Origin: Fulvimarina uroteuthidis
GTDB lineage: Bacteria > Pseudomonadota > Alphaproteobacteria > Rhizobiales > Rhizobiaceae
Length of the DNA stretch: 64,000 nt
Direction: 5' to 3'
Assembly: GCF_034321785.1 (NCBI RefSeq)
Contig: NZ_JAXLPB010000002.1
Coordinates: 1 to 64,000, forward strand
This document shows, in pieces, positions 32,919-41,936 of this stretch (positions are counted from its first letter, which is position 1; each line of letters opens with the position of its first letter). Under the pieces are notes generated by a model. The model did no database searches. It was given only the letters and a program-made list of their open reading frames with translations, and was not told the DNA's origin. A program made the position numbers and the translations under genes.

Positions 32919-32937
32919 TATCTTGCATTGCAACATA
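32919..32937. promoter_or_regulatory. Candidate TetR operator palindrome
   Basis: The 19-base sequence TATCTTGCATTGCAACATA is an inverted repeat with a perfect 11-base core (TTGCATTGCAA) and one mismatched pair outside it. It sits between the divergent TetR and RND adaptor starts, where an AcrR-type repressor would bind. Confidence 0.6.
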
Positions 32938-32972
32938 AGTATGGCGCAAGCCGCCGCGAAGAAAGTTTCCCA

Positions 32973-34343
32973 ATGCACGATTTCAAGACAGCGCTGGTCG
33001 CCATCGCCGCTCTCGGTACGCTCGTGCATGGCCCCGCCTTCGCCCAGGGCGGCGGCACGCCGCCCCCGCCCGGCGTCACCGTCCAGACCGTCGTGGCGCA
33101 GGACCTGCCGGTCACCTACGATTATGCGGGCCGGGTCGCCGCATCCCGCGAGGTCCAGGTCCGCGCGCGCGTCGGCGGCATCCTGCTCGAGCGCGACTTC
33201 GAGGAAGGCTCGCGCGTCAAAGTCGGCGATCTTCTCTTCCGGATCGATCCCGCGACCTACGAGGCGCAGGTCGCGCTCGCCCGTGCGCAGGTGCTGGAAG
33301 CCCAGGCCGGCCTCTCGCAGGCCCAGCGCAGCGAGGAGCGCGCCCGCACGCTCGCCCAGCGCGGCGCCTCCAGCCAGGCCAATCTCGACGATGCGATCTC
33401 GGCGCGCCAGCTCGCCGAAGCCCAGGTCGCGGCCGCGGAAGCGCAGTTGCGCACGGCGAACCTCTCGCTCGAATACGCAACGGTCCGCGCGCCGGTCAGC
33501 GGCATCACCAGCCTCGAACAGGTGCCGGAAGGCAGCCTTCTGAGCTCGGGCGATCTCCTGACCCGGATCGACCAGCTCGATCCGATCAACGTCAATTTCT
33601 CCGCCGCCGACACCGAAGCCGCCTCGATTCGCGAACTTCTCGACGAAGGTCGTCTCGAGGGCGCGGACGAGGCCTCCGATCTCACCGTGACGATCCGGTT
33701 CGGCGACGGCTCCACCTACGACAAGACCGGCCGGATCGACTTCACCTCGACGACGATCGACACGCAGACCGGCACGATCCTGTCGCGCGCGGTGCTGCCC
33801 AATCCCGACCGGCGTCTCCTGCCCGGCCAGTTCGTGCGGCTGCAGGTCGAGGGCCTGTCCGTGGAGGACGCGATCACGATCCCGACCGAAGCGCTGATGC
33901 AGGGGCCGCAGGGCACGTTCGTCTATACGGTGGGGGACGACAATTTGGCCGAGGTCAAGCCCGTGACCGTGGCACGCGAGCTGGACGGCATGATCCTGAT
34001 TTCCGAAGGTCTCGACGTCGGGGACAAGGTGGTGACCGAAGGCGTCGTCAAGGTGCGGCCCGGCGCGCCGGTCGATCCGCAGCCGTCCGGCACGCCGCCG
34101 GCCGAGGCGGAGGATAGGGGCGAAGGCTCCGAAGACGGCGAGGCCGGACCCGGCGGGACGTCCTCTCAGTCGGACGGCGCGGACCGCGCCGCGACCGCGC
34201 TGGCGAGCGAGGCCACGGCCGAGGCGACGCGCCCGCCGGTGCCGCGGACCGCGTTGCCCGACGGGCAGGCCGCCCGGAAGGCCCAGAACAATGTCGAACC
34301 CGAACGAACCGGCTCGAACGAGCGTGCGGAGCTGATTCGATGA
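32973..34343 (+). CDS. RND efflux periplasmic adaptor subunit
   Basis: The 456-residue membrane fusion protein has a signal peptide ending at AFAQG without a lipobox. It has the lipoyl halves (VRARVGGILLERDFEEGSRV and RAPVSGITSLEQVPEGSLL), an alpha-helical hairpin with coiled-coil composition (about residues 95-160), beta-barrel and membrane-proximal domains. The last 90 residues are an Ala/Gly/Glu/Pro-rich tail not found in AcrA-like proteins. It links the pump below to an outer membrane channel that is not encoded here. It overlaps the pump gene by ATGA. Confidence 0.93.
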   Translation: MHDFKTALVAIAALGTLVHGPAFAQGGGTPPPPGVTVQTVVAQDLPVTYDYAGRVAASREVQVRARVGGILLERDFEEGSRVKVGDLLFRIDPATYEAQVALARAQVLEAQAGLSQAQRSEERARTLAQRGASSQANLDDAISARQLAEAQVAAAEAQLRTANLSLEYATVRAPVSGITSLEQVPEGSLLSSGDLLTRIDQLDPINVNFSAADTEAASIRELLDEGRLEGADEASDLTVTIRFGDGSTYDKTGRIDFTSTTIDTQTGTILSRAVLPNPDRRLLPGQFVRLQVEGLSVEDAITIPTEALMQGPQGTFVYTVGDDNLAEVKPVTVARELDGMILISEGLDVGDKVVTEGVVKVRPGAPVDPQPSGTPPAEAEDRGEGSEDGEAGPGGTSSQSDGADRAATALASEATAEATRPPVPRTALPDGQAARKAQNNVEPERTGSNERAELIR

Positions 34344-37300
34344 ACGCGCGTTTCTTCGTCGACCGGCCGATCTTCGCCGCCGTCATCTCGATCCTGATCG
34401 TCCTGGGCGGGTTGCTGTCGCTGACTTCCCTGCCGATCGAGCAATATCCCGAACTCGTCCCGCCGCAGGTCCAGGTGCGCGCGTCCTATCCGGGCGCCAG
34501 TGCCGAGACGATCGCCCAGACGGTTTCGGCGCCGATCGAACAGCAGATCAACGGCGTCGAAGACATGCTCTACATGCAGTCGACGAACTCCTCCACGGGA
34601 ACGGCGACGATCACCGTGACGTTCGCCTCCGGCACCGATCCGGACCAGGCGACGATCAACGTCAACAACCGCGTCCAGCAGGCCGCCGCCTCCCTGCCCG
34701 AACAGGTGCAGCGCCTCGGCGTCACCGTCTCCAAGCAGAATTCGTCGATCCTCGCGGTCATCACCATGGCTTCGGACGATCCGCGCTACGACGCGACCTA
34801 TGTCTCGAACTATGCGCTCCTCAACGTGCTCGACGAGCTGAAGCGCCTGCCCGGCATCGGCCAGGCGCAGCTGTTCGGCGCGCGCGACTATTCCATGCGC
34901 GTTTGGCTGCGCCCGGACGCGCTCGCCCAGTACGGCCTGACGCCCGGCGACGTCGCCGCCTCGATCCGCGACCAGAACGCCCAGTTCGCCGCCGGCCAGT
35001 TCGGCGCCGAGCCCAACAATTCCGATCTCGCTTTCACTTACTCGGTGACGACGGCGGGCCGCCTGCCCGATGCCCAGGCCTTCGAGAACATCATCCTGCG
35101 CTCCGACGAGAACGGCTCCTCGCTGCTCCTGAAGGATGTGGCGCGCGTGGAACTCGGCGCGCAGGACTACGGCTTCAACGGCTTCTACAACGGCACACCC
35201 GCCGTACCGATCGGCATCTATCTCCAGCCGGGCGCGAACGCGCTCGATACGCTGGCGGGCGTGCGCGAGCGGATGGAGGATCTGTCCGAGGCGTTTCCCG
35301 ACGGCATCGCCTACGCGATTCCCTACGACACGACGAAGTTCATCGAAGCCTCCATCGAGGAGGTCATCGTCACCTTCATCGAGGCGATGGTGCTCGTCTT
35401 CATCGTCGTCTTCGTCTTCCTGCAATCGTTCCGGGCAACGCTCATCCCGATGCTCGCGGTGCCGGTCTCGATCATCGGCACGTTCGGCGTGCTCCTGGCC
35501 CTCGGCTTCTCGATCAACCTTCTCACCCTCTTCGGGCTGGTGCTCGCCATCGGCATCGTCGTCGACGATGCGATCGTCGTCCTCGAGAATGTCGAACGCA
35601 TCATGACGACGGAGGGCCTCAACCCGAAGGACGCGACGGCCAAGGCCATGACGGAGGTCGCAGGTCCCGTCATCGCGATCGTCCTCGTCCTGTGCGCCGT
35701 GTTCATTCCGGTCGCCTTTCTCGGCGGCCTCGCCGGCACCATGTACCGCCAGTTCGCGGTGACGATCGCCGTTTCAGTGACCATTTCGGGCATCGTCGCC
35801 CTGACCCTGACCCCGGCCTTGTGCGGCGTTCTGTTGAAGAACAGCCATTCCAAGCCGTTTGCCCCGTTCCGCTGGTTCAATGCCGGCTTCACCAGGCTGA
35901 CGAACTGGTACGGCGCGGGCGTCGCCTTCATCATGCGCCGGGCCTTCCTCGCCCTCGTGCTGTTTGCGGGGCTTCTCGGCGGCTCCTACTATTTCTTCCA
36001 GACCATTCCCGGCTCGCTGGTTCCCGAGGAAGACCAGGGCGTCAACTTCGCCGTTGCGATCCTGCCGCCGGCCGCCTCCCTGTCACGCACGACGCAGGTG
36101 ATGGACCAGCTCTACGAGAACGTCTCGAAGAATCCCGCCGTCGAGGACGTCACCGCGTTCGCCGGCTTCGATCTCCTGTCGGGATCGCAGAAATCCTCGG
36201 CCGGCGTCGCCTTCATCACCTTGAAGGACTGGGCCGAGCGCACCGACCCCGCGCTCGACGCCCGCAATCTCACCGGCCAGTTCATCGGCATGAACGCCGG
36301 CATCCAGGACGCGATGGTGCTCGCCTTCAACCCGCCGCCGATCCAGGGCCTGTCGACGACGGGCGGGTTCGACCTGTTCATCCAGGACCGGCGCGGCGCC
36401 GGCGTCCAGCCGCTGCTGGAGACGACCAACGCGCTGGTCGCGGCGGCCGCCGAGCGTCCGGAACTGGCGGGCGTACGCACGACCTTCTCGGCCAGCGTGC
36501 CGCAATACGAGGTCGAGGTGGACCGCCAGAAGGCGCAGTCGCTGAACGTGCCGATCTCCTCGATCTTCGAGACCATGCAGTCGACCTTCGGCTCGCTCTA
36601 CGTCAACGATTTCACCCTTCTCGGGCGCAATTTCCGGGTTTCGCTCCAATCGGAAGCCGATTTCCGCGAAAAGCCCGACGATCTGCGATTCGTCTACGTC
36701 CAGGCCACCAACGGGGCGATGATCCCGCTCGACACGCTGCTCAACGTCAAGCGGATCATCGGACCGGACCTTCTGGAGCGCTACAATGCCTTCACCTCGG
36801 CCAAGGTGTCGGGCAATCCCGCGCCGGGCTATTCGTCGGGTCAGGCGCTCGCCGTGATGCAGGAGATCGCCGCCGAGACCCTTCCCGACGGCTACGACAT
36901 CGCCTGGACGGGTTCGGCCTATCAGGAGATCGCCTCGGGCGGCACGGGGCTGACGGCGATCGGGTTCGGCATCCTGATGGTGTTCCTGATCCTGGCCGCC
37001 CAGTACGAGCGCTGGTCGCTGCCCATCGCGGTGCTACTGGCGGTTCCCTTCGCCATGTTCGGCGCGCTGCTCGCGATCTATCTGCGCGGCATCGACAACG
37101 ACGTCTATTTCCAGATCGGCCTGGTGACGCTGGTGGGGCTGGCGGCCAAGAACGCCATCCTGATCGTCGAGTTCGCGGTGCTGAAGCGCGACGAGGGCCT
37201 TTCGGCCTTCGACGCCGCGCTCGAAGGGGCGAAACTGCGTTTCCGGCCGATCGTGATGACGTCGCTCGCCTTCATCCTCGGCGTCGTGCCGCTGGCGATC

Positions 37301-37522
37301 TCGAGCGGCGCGGGCTCGGCCTCGCGCCACTCGATCGGTACGGGCGTGATCGGCGGCATGCTGTTTGCGACCTTCATCGCGATCTTCTTCATCCCGCTGT
37401 TCTACAAGCTCCTGTCGCCGAGCGACAAGGCGATGGCGAAGCAGCGCGAGGCGGCAGAGGCGAGGCGCCGCGAGGCCGAGATCCGCAGCGCCGGGGGTGG
37501 CGAGAGCGTTCCGGCGGAATAG
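34340..37522 (+). CDS. RND efflux pump permease (HAE1 family, AcrB-like)
   Basis: The 1060-residue proton-driven transporter has MNARFFVDRPIFAAVISI at the N-terminus, twelve membrane segments and two large periplasmic loops. The proton-relay Asp pair is present in GIVVDDAIVVLENVER near residue 408, and a matching block GLAAKNAILIVEFA lies in the second half. It would export hydrophobic drugs, bile-like compounds or solvents, and is probably controlled by the divergent TetR protein. The C-terminal tail is charged and rich in Glu/Arg. Confidence 0.95.
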   Translation: MNARFFVDRPIFAAVISILIVLGGLLSLTSLPIEQYPELVPPQVQVRASYPGASAETIAQTVSAPIEQQINGVEDMLYMQSTNSSTGTATITVTFASGTDPDQATINVNNRVQQAAASLPEQVQRLGVTVSKQNSSILAVITMASDDPRYDATYVSNYALLNVLDELKRLPGIGQAQLFGARDYSMRVWLRPDALAQYGLTPGDVAASIRDQNAQFAAGQFGAEPNNSDLAFTYSVTTAGRLPDAQAFENIILRSDENGSSLLLKDVARVELGAQDYGFNGFYNGTPAVPIGIYLQPGANALDTLAGVRERMEDLSEAFPDGIAYAIPYDTTKFIEASIEEVIVTFIEAMVLVFIVVFVFLQSFRATLIPMLAVPVSIIGTFGVLLALGFSINLLTLFGLVLAIGIVVDDAIVVLENVERIMTTEGLNPKDATAKAMTEVAGPVIAIVLVLCAVFIPVAFLGGLAGTMYRQFAVTIAVSVTISGIVALTLTPALCGVLLKNSHSKPFAPFRWFNAGFTRLTNWYGAGVAFIMRRAFLALVLFAGLLGGSYYFFQTIPGSLVPEEDQGVNFAVAILPPAASLSRTTQVMDQLYENVSKNPAVEDVTAFAGFDLLSGSQKSSAGVAFITLKDWAERTDPALDARNLTGQFIGMNAGIQDAMVLAFNPPPIQGLSTTGGFDLFIQDRRGAGVQPLLETTNALVAAAAERPELAGVRTTFSASVPQYEVEVDRQKAQSLNVPISSIFETMQSTFGSLYVNDFTLLGRNFRVSLQSEADFREKPDDLRFVYVQATNGAMIPLDTLLNVKRIIGPDLLERYNAFTSAKVSGNPAPGYSSGQALAVMQEIAAETLPDGYDIAWTGSAYQEIASGGTGLTAIGFGILMVFLILAAQYERWSLPIAVLLAVPFAMFGALLAIYLRGIDNDVYFQIGLVTLVGLAAKNAILIVEFAVLKRDEGLSAFDAALEGAKLRFRPIVMTSLAFILGVVPLAISSGAGSASRHSIGTGVIGGMLFATFIAIFFIPLFYKLLSPSDKAMAKQREAAEARRREAEIRSAGGGESVPAE

Positions 37523-37591
37523 GTTCCCGGAAGACCGGGCGGGGCCGTTCGCGCCGACCGGTCTTCCCGCCCCCACGACACCGGACGCCCG

Positions 37592-38302
37592 ATGACCGAA
37601 CGCAGGCCCTCTTCCCTCTTCATCCTCACCGGCGCCGGCATCTCGGCCGAATCGGGCGTCGAGACCTTTCGCGACAAGGGCGGGCTCTGGTCGAAGGTGC
37701 GGCTGGAGGACGTGGCGACGCCCGAAGCGTTCGTCCGCGATCTGGCCCGGGTGCAGGCCTTCTACAATGCGCGCCGCGCCGGCCTTTCGGCCGTCTCGCC
37801 GAACGCGGCCCATGAAGCGCTGGCGCGGCTCGAACACGAATTTGCCGGCACGCTGACGCTCGTCACGCAGAACATCGACGATCTTCACGAGCGCGCAGGG
37901 GCACGCCGCGTCCTCCACATGCACGGCGAACTCGCCAAAGCGTTCTGCAACGGGTGCGCAGAGCGCCGCGACGCGACGCGCGATCTTGCCGTGGACGATG
38001 CCTGCCCGGCATGCGGAAAGACGGGCACGATGCGGCCGGACGTCGTCTGGTTCGGCGAGATACCCTATCACATGGACCTCATTCTCGAACGGCTCGCAAG
38101 CGCCGATCTCTTCGTGTCGATCGGCACGTCGGGCGCGGTCTATCCCGCCGCCGGCTTCGTTTCCGAGGCAAGGCAAAGGGGCATCCGGACCCTCGAACTC
38201 AATCTGGAGCCCTCCGACGGCAGCTGGCAGTTCGACGAGGCGCGGCACGGGCCGGCAAGCCGTCTCGTGCCGGCCTTCGTGGACGCGATCCTGCGCCCCT
38301 GA
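37592..38302 (+). CDS. cobB: NAD-dependent protein deacylase (sirtuin, CobB-like)
   Basis: The 236-residue class III sirtuin removes acyl groups from Lys residues using NAD. Marks are LTGAGISAESGVETFR, the TQNIDDLHERAG block, catalytic His in HMHGEL, and a zinc site C-x2-C...C-x2-C (CNGC and CPAC). The FYNARR segment holds the YxxR pair that in class III sirtuins binds succinyl or malonyl groups, so desuccinylation is likely. It stands alone after the RND genes. Confidence 0.93.
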   Translation: MTERRPSSLFILTGAGISAESGVETFRDKGGLWSKVRLEDVATPEAFVRDLARVQAFYNARRAGLSAVSPNAAHEALARLEHEFAGTLTLVTQNIDDLHERAGARRVLHMHGELAKAFCNGCAERRDATRDLAVDDACPACGKTGTMRPDVVWFGEIPYHMDLILERLASADLFVSIGTSGAVYPAAGFVSEARQRGIRTLELNLEPSDGSWQFDEARHGPASRLVPAFVDAILRP

Positions 38303-38368
38303 GCAACCAGGCTTTCCGCCCGGCATGCTGCGAGCCCGCCGTTCCGCAGCATCCGGCAGGATCGCCGA

Positions 38369-39001
38369 TCAGAGCGTTCCGGCGGCACGGTGACGTTCGA
38401 GCGCGGCCTCGTCGTCGAGATCGTCGAGCGTTTCGATCGTCGCATGACGCCCCGGCGGCAGGTTGCCGACGACACTGCGCAGCGTCGTCGGCGCCGACCA
38501 TTCGACGCCGTCGAACAGCGTTCCGGGCGGGGCCTCCCGCGCGCCGACGAGATAGAATCCCCCATCCAGCGCAGGGCCGAACACGAAGGGCGCAACCTCG
38601 AGCGCGCGAAACGCCGCCGCGATCTGTCGCGCGGAAAGTCCCGGAATATCGCTGCCGACCACGAGGACCGGCGCATCGTTCGCAGCTCTTGCCAATGGCC
38701 GCAGCATGCGCGCGCCGAGATCGCCCGTTCCTTGCGCCATGCGGCGCGGCAGCGGCGGCCACAGCGCATCGTCGCACGCCGTCTCGTCGGGGGACACCGC
38801 AAGAACCGTGTCCCAGCGCGGATCGCGCACGCCCGCAACGGTCCGCGCCAACAGCCTTCGATAAAGGATCAGGACTTCGTGCGCGCCGATGGTTCCGGCG
38901 AGCCGCGTCTTCACCGTTCCAAGGATCGGCGCCTTCGCGAGAACGACCACGGTCGCCCGCGCGAAAGGCGTCGTCGTCTCTGTGCCGCCGCCTTCGCTCA
39001 T
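38369..39001 (-). CDS. TIGR04282-type glycosyltransferase-like protein (DUF2064)
   Basis: The 210-residue protein resembles a nucleotidyl/glycosyltransferase A fold: VVVLAKAPILGTVKTRLAG near residue 17, then VVGSDIPGLSARQI and PALDGGFYLVGAR. It overlaps the family 2 glycosyltransferase gene by ATGA, a pairing seen widely (TIGR04282 with TIGR04283). The pair is thought to act on a surface or lipid-linked glycan, but substrates are unknown. Confidence 0.85.
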   Translation of the reverse strand: MSEGGGTETTTPFARATVVVLAKAPILGTVKTRLAGTIGAHEVLILYRRLLARTVAGVRDPRWDTVLAVSPDETACDDALWPPLPRRMAQGTGDLGARMLRPLARAANDAPVLVVGSDIPGLSARQIAAAFRALEVAPFVFGPALDGGFYLVGAREAPPGTLFDGVEWSAPTTLRSVVGNLPPGRHATIETLDDLDDEAALERHRAAGTL

Positions 39002-39708
39002 CGCGCCTTCAATCGCGCATAGAGGTTCGCGATGCGGCCTGGCGGGACGCCGCAGACGAAGGCAAGGCGCAGAAGCCACATGGCCGCGATGGTACGGACC
39101 GCGCCGTTCGCGTCCCAACGCCGGCCCGACGTGATCGCCTTCGCCCGCACACAGGCGGGACGGGACAGACGGCGCAGACGCTTCGACATCGCGACATCCT
39201 CCATGAGCGCGATCTGCGGAAACCCCTCGACGGCCGCGAAGGCCTCGCGCGTTGCGAAGATCGCCTGGTCGCCGGTCGCAACGCCGGTCGACCGCGAGCG
39301 CAGATTCATCATCGCGGCGACCAGCGGAAGAAGGCGGGAGCGGCCCGCGATCGCGACGTCGAAGCGGCCCCAGGCGCGCCCGTCCGCCAGCCCCTCGGCG
39401 ATCAGCCGTTCGGCGCCGTCCGGAAGCTGCGTATCGGCGTGGAGAAACAGGAGCACGGCAGCGTCCACCGTTCCGGCGCCCGCGTTCATCTGCCGGGCGC
39501 GTCCGGGCGGCGAGTGGGCGACGATGTCGGCCAGACCCTCCGCCATCGCGACCGTTGCGTCGGAACTGCCGCCGTCCACCACGATGATGACCCCGTTCGG
39601 GCAGGCCCGGCGGGCATCGCGCAGGGTCCGCGCAATAGACGCGGCCTCGTTGAGGACAGGGATGACGACGGACAGCGTCCGGTCGCTCGAAACAGGTCGG
39701 CGGCCCAT
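38998..39708 (-). CDS. Family 2 glycosyltransferase (TIGR04283-like)
   Basis: The 236-residue cytoplasmic or membrane-associated enzyme has the GT-A start SVVIPVLNEAASIARTL, a metal-binding motif in LFLHADTQLPDGA (DxD variant HAD), and acceptor region ALMEDVAMSKRLRR. It is translationally coupled to the downstream gene at 38369 and lies 13 bases after pdxH, so the three may form one transcript. Confidence 0.87.
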   Translation of the reverse strand: MGRRPVSSDRTLSVVIPVLNEAASIARTLRDARRACPNGVIIVVDGGSSDATVAMAEGLADIVAHSPPGRARQMNAGAGTVDAAVLLFLHADTQLPDGAERLIAEGLADGRAWGRFDVAIAGRSRLLPLVAAMMNLRSRSTGVATGDQAIFATREAFAAVEGFPQIALMEDVAMSKRLRRLSRPACVRAKAITSGRRWDANGAVRTIAAMWLLRLAFVCGVPPGRIANLYARLKAR

Positions 39709-39721
39709 GCCCGAAGACGCC

Positions 39722-40378
39722 TTACGGATAGAGGCGCGTGATCACCCAGGGCGCGTCGCGGTCGGCCCGCTCGTAGAGCGCCCGGTCGTGCAGGCGAAAC
39801 GGGCCGTTCTGCCAGAACTCGATCGCCATCGGCACCAGCCGGAAACCCGACCAGTGGGGGGGACGCGGGATCTCCTCACCCTCATATTGTTCGGCGAGCT
39901 CGGCCACGCGCTTTTCCAGCATGGCGCGGCTTTCGAGCGGCTTCGACTGCTCGGAGGCCCAGGCGCCGATGCGGCTGCCGCGCGGGCGGGACTGGTAGTA
40001 GGCATCGGCCTCCTCGTCCGAGACGATCTCGATCGGGCCGCGGATGCGCACCTGCCGAAGGCTGGATTTCCAGTGGAAGGCCATCGCCGCCCGCATGGAG
40101 GCGAGGATCTGCCGGCCCTTCGACCCCTCGAAATTGGTGTAGAAGACGAAACCGCGCGCGTCGAAATCCTTCAGGAGGACGATGCGCACGTCCGGCTGGC
40201 CGTCGGGGAAGACGGTTGCGAGCGAGAGCGCGTTCGCATCGTTCGGCTCGTTGGCTTCGGCCGCCTCGAACCATGTCGCGAAAAGCGCGAACGGATCGTC
40301 GCCGACGGGCTCGTCGCCCAGCCGCACATCGCCGTTGCGCTGCGGCTTCATGCGCTCGTCCTGCGTCTGATCGGACAT
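39722..40378 (-). CDS. pdxH: Pyridoxamine 5'-phosphate oxidase
   Basis: The 218-residue FMN enzyme oxidises pyridoxine or pyridoxamine 5'-phosphate to PLP, the cofactor used by HemA and ThrC here. FMN- and substrate-binding blocks are RIVLLKDFDARGFVFYTN near residue 66 and SSLRQVRIRGPIE, and the C-terminal PPHWSGFRLVP and ITRLYP end are diagnostic. ATG at 40378 is chosen; an in-frame TTG 18 bases upstream is less likely. Divergent from dnaJ. Confidence 0.95.
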   Translation of the reverse strand: MSDQTQDERMKPQRNGDVRLGDEPVGDDPFALFATWFEAAEANEPNDANALSLATVFPDGQPDVRIVLLKDFDARGFVFYTNFEGSKGRQILASMRAAMAFHWKSSLRQVRIRGPIEIVSDEEADAYYQSRPRGSRIGAWASEQSKPLESRAMLEKRVAELAEQYEGEEIPRPPHWSGFRLVPMAIEFWQNGPFRLHDRALYERADRDAPWVITRLYP

Positions 40379-40638
40379 TGTCGTCAATCTCCCCAACGAT
40401 CCCTATGGCCCATGACATAGGCCTCCGGATGGGTTTCGCCAAAGCGTCGTTCCGTCCTTGCCGAAAAAGCACGAGGCCGCGCAGCCGGCATCGGGCTTGC
40501 GCCTTGCGGCGACCAGCGCGAAGCGCCCTCTTTTATCGGAACGGAAAAAATCCCATATAGGCGCCAAGATGACGAAATGGCTCCACCCGAGCGTTTCACC
40601 GCCACCTTCAAGCGAACAGCACAAGGACGACGAGCGCG

Positions 40639-41640
40639 ATGCGCGATCCCTACTCCGTACTCGGTGTTGCGAAATCGGCGAGTGAGAAGGAGATCAAGTC
40701 CGCTTTCCGCAAGCTCGCCAAGCAGTACCACCCCGACACCAATCCCAACGACAAGGCCGCGGCCGCCAGGTTCAACGAGGCCAACCAGGCCTACGAGATC
40801 CTTGGCGAGAAGGAAAAGCGCGCCCAGTTCGACCGGGGCGAGATCGACAATGAGGGCAAGCCCAAATTCCAGGGCTTCGGCAGCGGCGGCGGCTTCGGCG
40901 GCGGCGCGGGACCCTTCGGGGGCACGCGCGGCCAGGCGGGCGCGGGCCCCGGCGGGTTCGACTTCGGCGGGTCGCGCGGGGCCGGGACCGGGCCGCAGTT
41001 CGACGCCGAATCGATCTTCTCCGATTTCTTCTCCTCCACCTTCGGCGGCGCCAAGCGCGCCGGCCCGATGCCGGGTGCGGGCGCTGCAGGCGGTGGATTC
41101 TCCGCGGCCCGCGAAGCCTCGCGAAAGGGCGCGGACATCGAAGCCTCGCTCTCGATCACCCTGGAGGACATCGTCTCCGACAAGCGGATCGAGGTCGAGT
41201 TTTCGAGCGGAAAGCGGCTCGCGATCAAACTTCCCGAAGGCGTCGAGGACGGCCAGACCATTCGCCTGCGCGGTCAGGGCCAACCGTCTCCGACGGCGAG
41301 CGGACAGTCGGGCGACGCGCTCGTGCGCATCAGGATCCTGCCGCACGAGCGGTTCCGCACCGACGGCCGGGATCTGAAGGCCGACATATCGGTGCCGCTG
41401 CGCACCGCCGTGTCCGGCGGCAAGGTCGCGGTCGACACGCTGGACGGCCGGGTCAATCTGACGATCCCGGCCTGGACCGATTCGGGCCGCACCTTCCGGC
41501 TGAAGGGCAAGGGGCTGACGACCAAGATCGGCACGCGCAACGATCTCCTGATCACGACGCGCATCGCGCTGCCCGACAAGGACGATCCGTTGCGCGCGGT
41601 GCTCGAGCGGGAACTGGCGAAGGAACCGGTCTCCGACTGA
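40639..41640 (+). CDS. DnaJ-like chaperone without zinc finger (CbpA type)
   Basis: The 333-residue J-domain protein has HPD in KQYHPDTNPND near residue 33, a Gly/Phe-rich linker (about 70-130), and the two C-terminal peptide-binding barrel domains (from about 165). The Cys-rich zinc domain of true DnaJ is missing, so it is of type II, like E. coli CbpA. It would recruit DnaK to substrates. It precedes fabI by about 300 bases. Confidence 0.92.
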   Translation: MRDPYSVLGVAKSASEKEIKSAFRKLAKQYHPDTNPNDKAAAARFNEANQAYEILGEKEKRAQFDRGEIDNEGKPKFQGFGSGGGFGGGAGPFGGTRGQAGAGPGGFDFGGSRGAGTGPQFDAESIFSDFFSSTFGGAKRAGPMPGAGAAGGGFSAAREASRKGADIEASLSITLEDIVSDKRIEVEFSSGKRLAIKLPEGVEDGQTIRLRGQGQPSPTASGQSGDALVRIRILPHERFRTDGRDLKADISVPLRTAVSGGKVAVDTLDGRVNLTIPAWTDSGRTFRLKGKGLTTKIGTRNDLLITTRIALPDKDDPLRAVLERELAKEPVSD

Positions 41641-41722
41641 CGGCCGCAACCCCGTCCGGGGTCGCGCGCCGGCAGACCGATGCCGGTCTCTGGCCGAACC
41701 GCCGGCCAATGCCTGCAAGCTA

Positions 41723-41740
41723 TTGATTTATTTGAATCAA
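41723..41740. promoter_or_regulatory. Inverted repeat upstream of fabI
   Basis: TTGATT (41723-41728) and AATCAA (41735-41740) flank six A/T-rich bases, in an AT-rich patch within GC-rich DNA, about 200 bases before fabI. It could be an operator or the hairpin part of a promoter region; no regulator is known to me. Confidence 0.35.
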
Positions 41741-41936
41741 GCAACCCGGTCTGGCGGCCCTTGCCGGCCGGCCGGCCGATGGGGTTCCACACCGCCCCGT
41801 CACATTGCGCGACAGTTGCAACAAAGGGTGTTCGCCGGCACCCCGTCGCTTTCTTGAAGGGCTTGCGGGCCTGTGCCATACCGCAGGTTCAAAAAAAGCA
41901 GCAGGATCCGCGAGGTTTGCGGAAAGGAGTGGCGCA

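Noticed and set aside
40520..40638. CCCATAT upstream of dnaJ, suggestive of a sigma-32 -10 element
   Set aside because: No matching CTTGAA-like -35 was found at the right distance.
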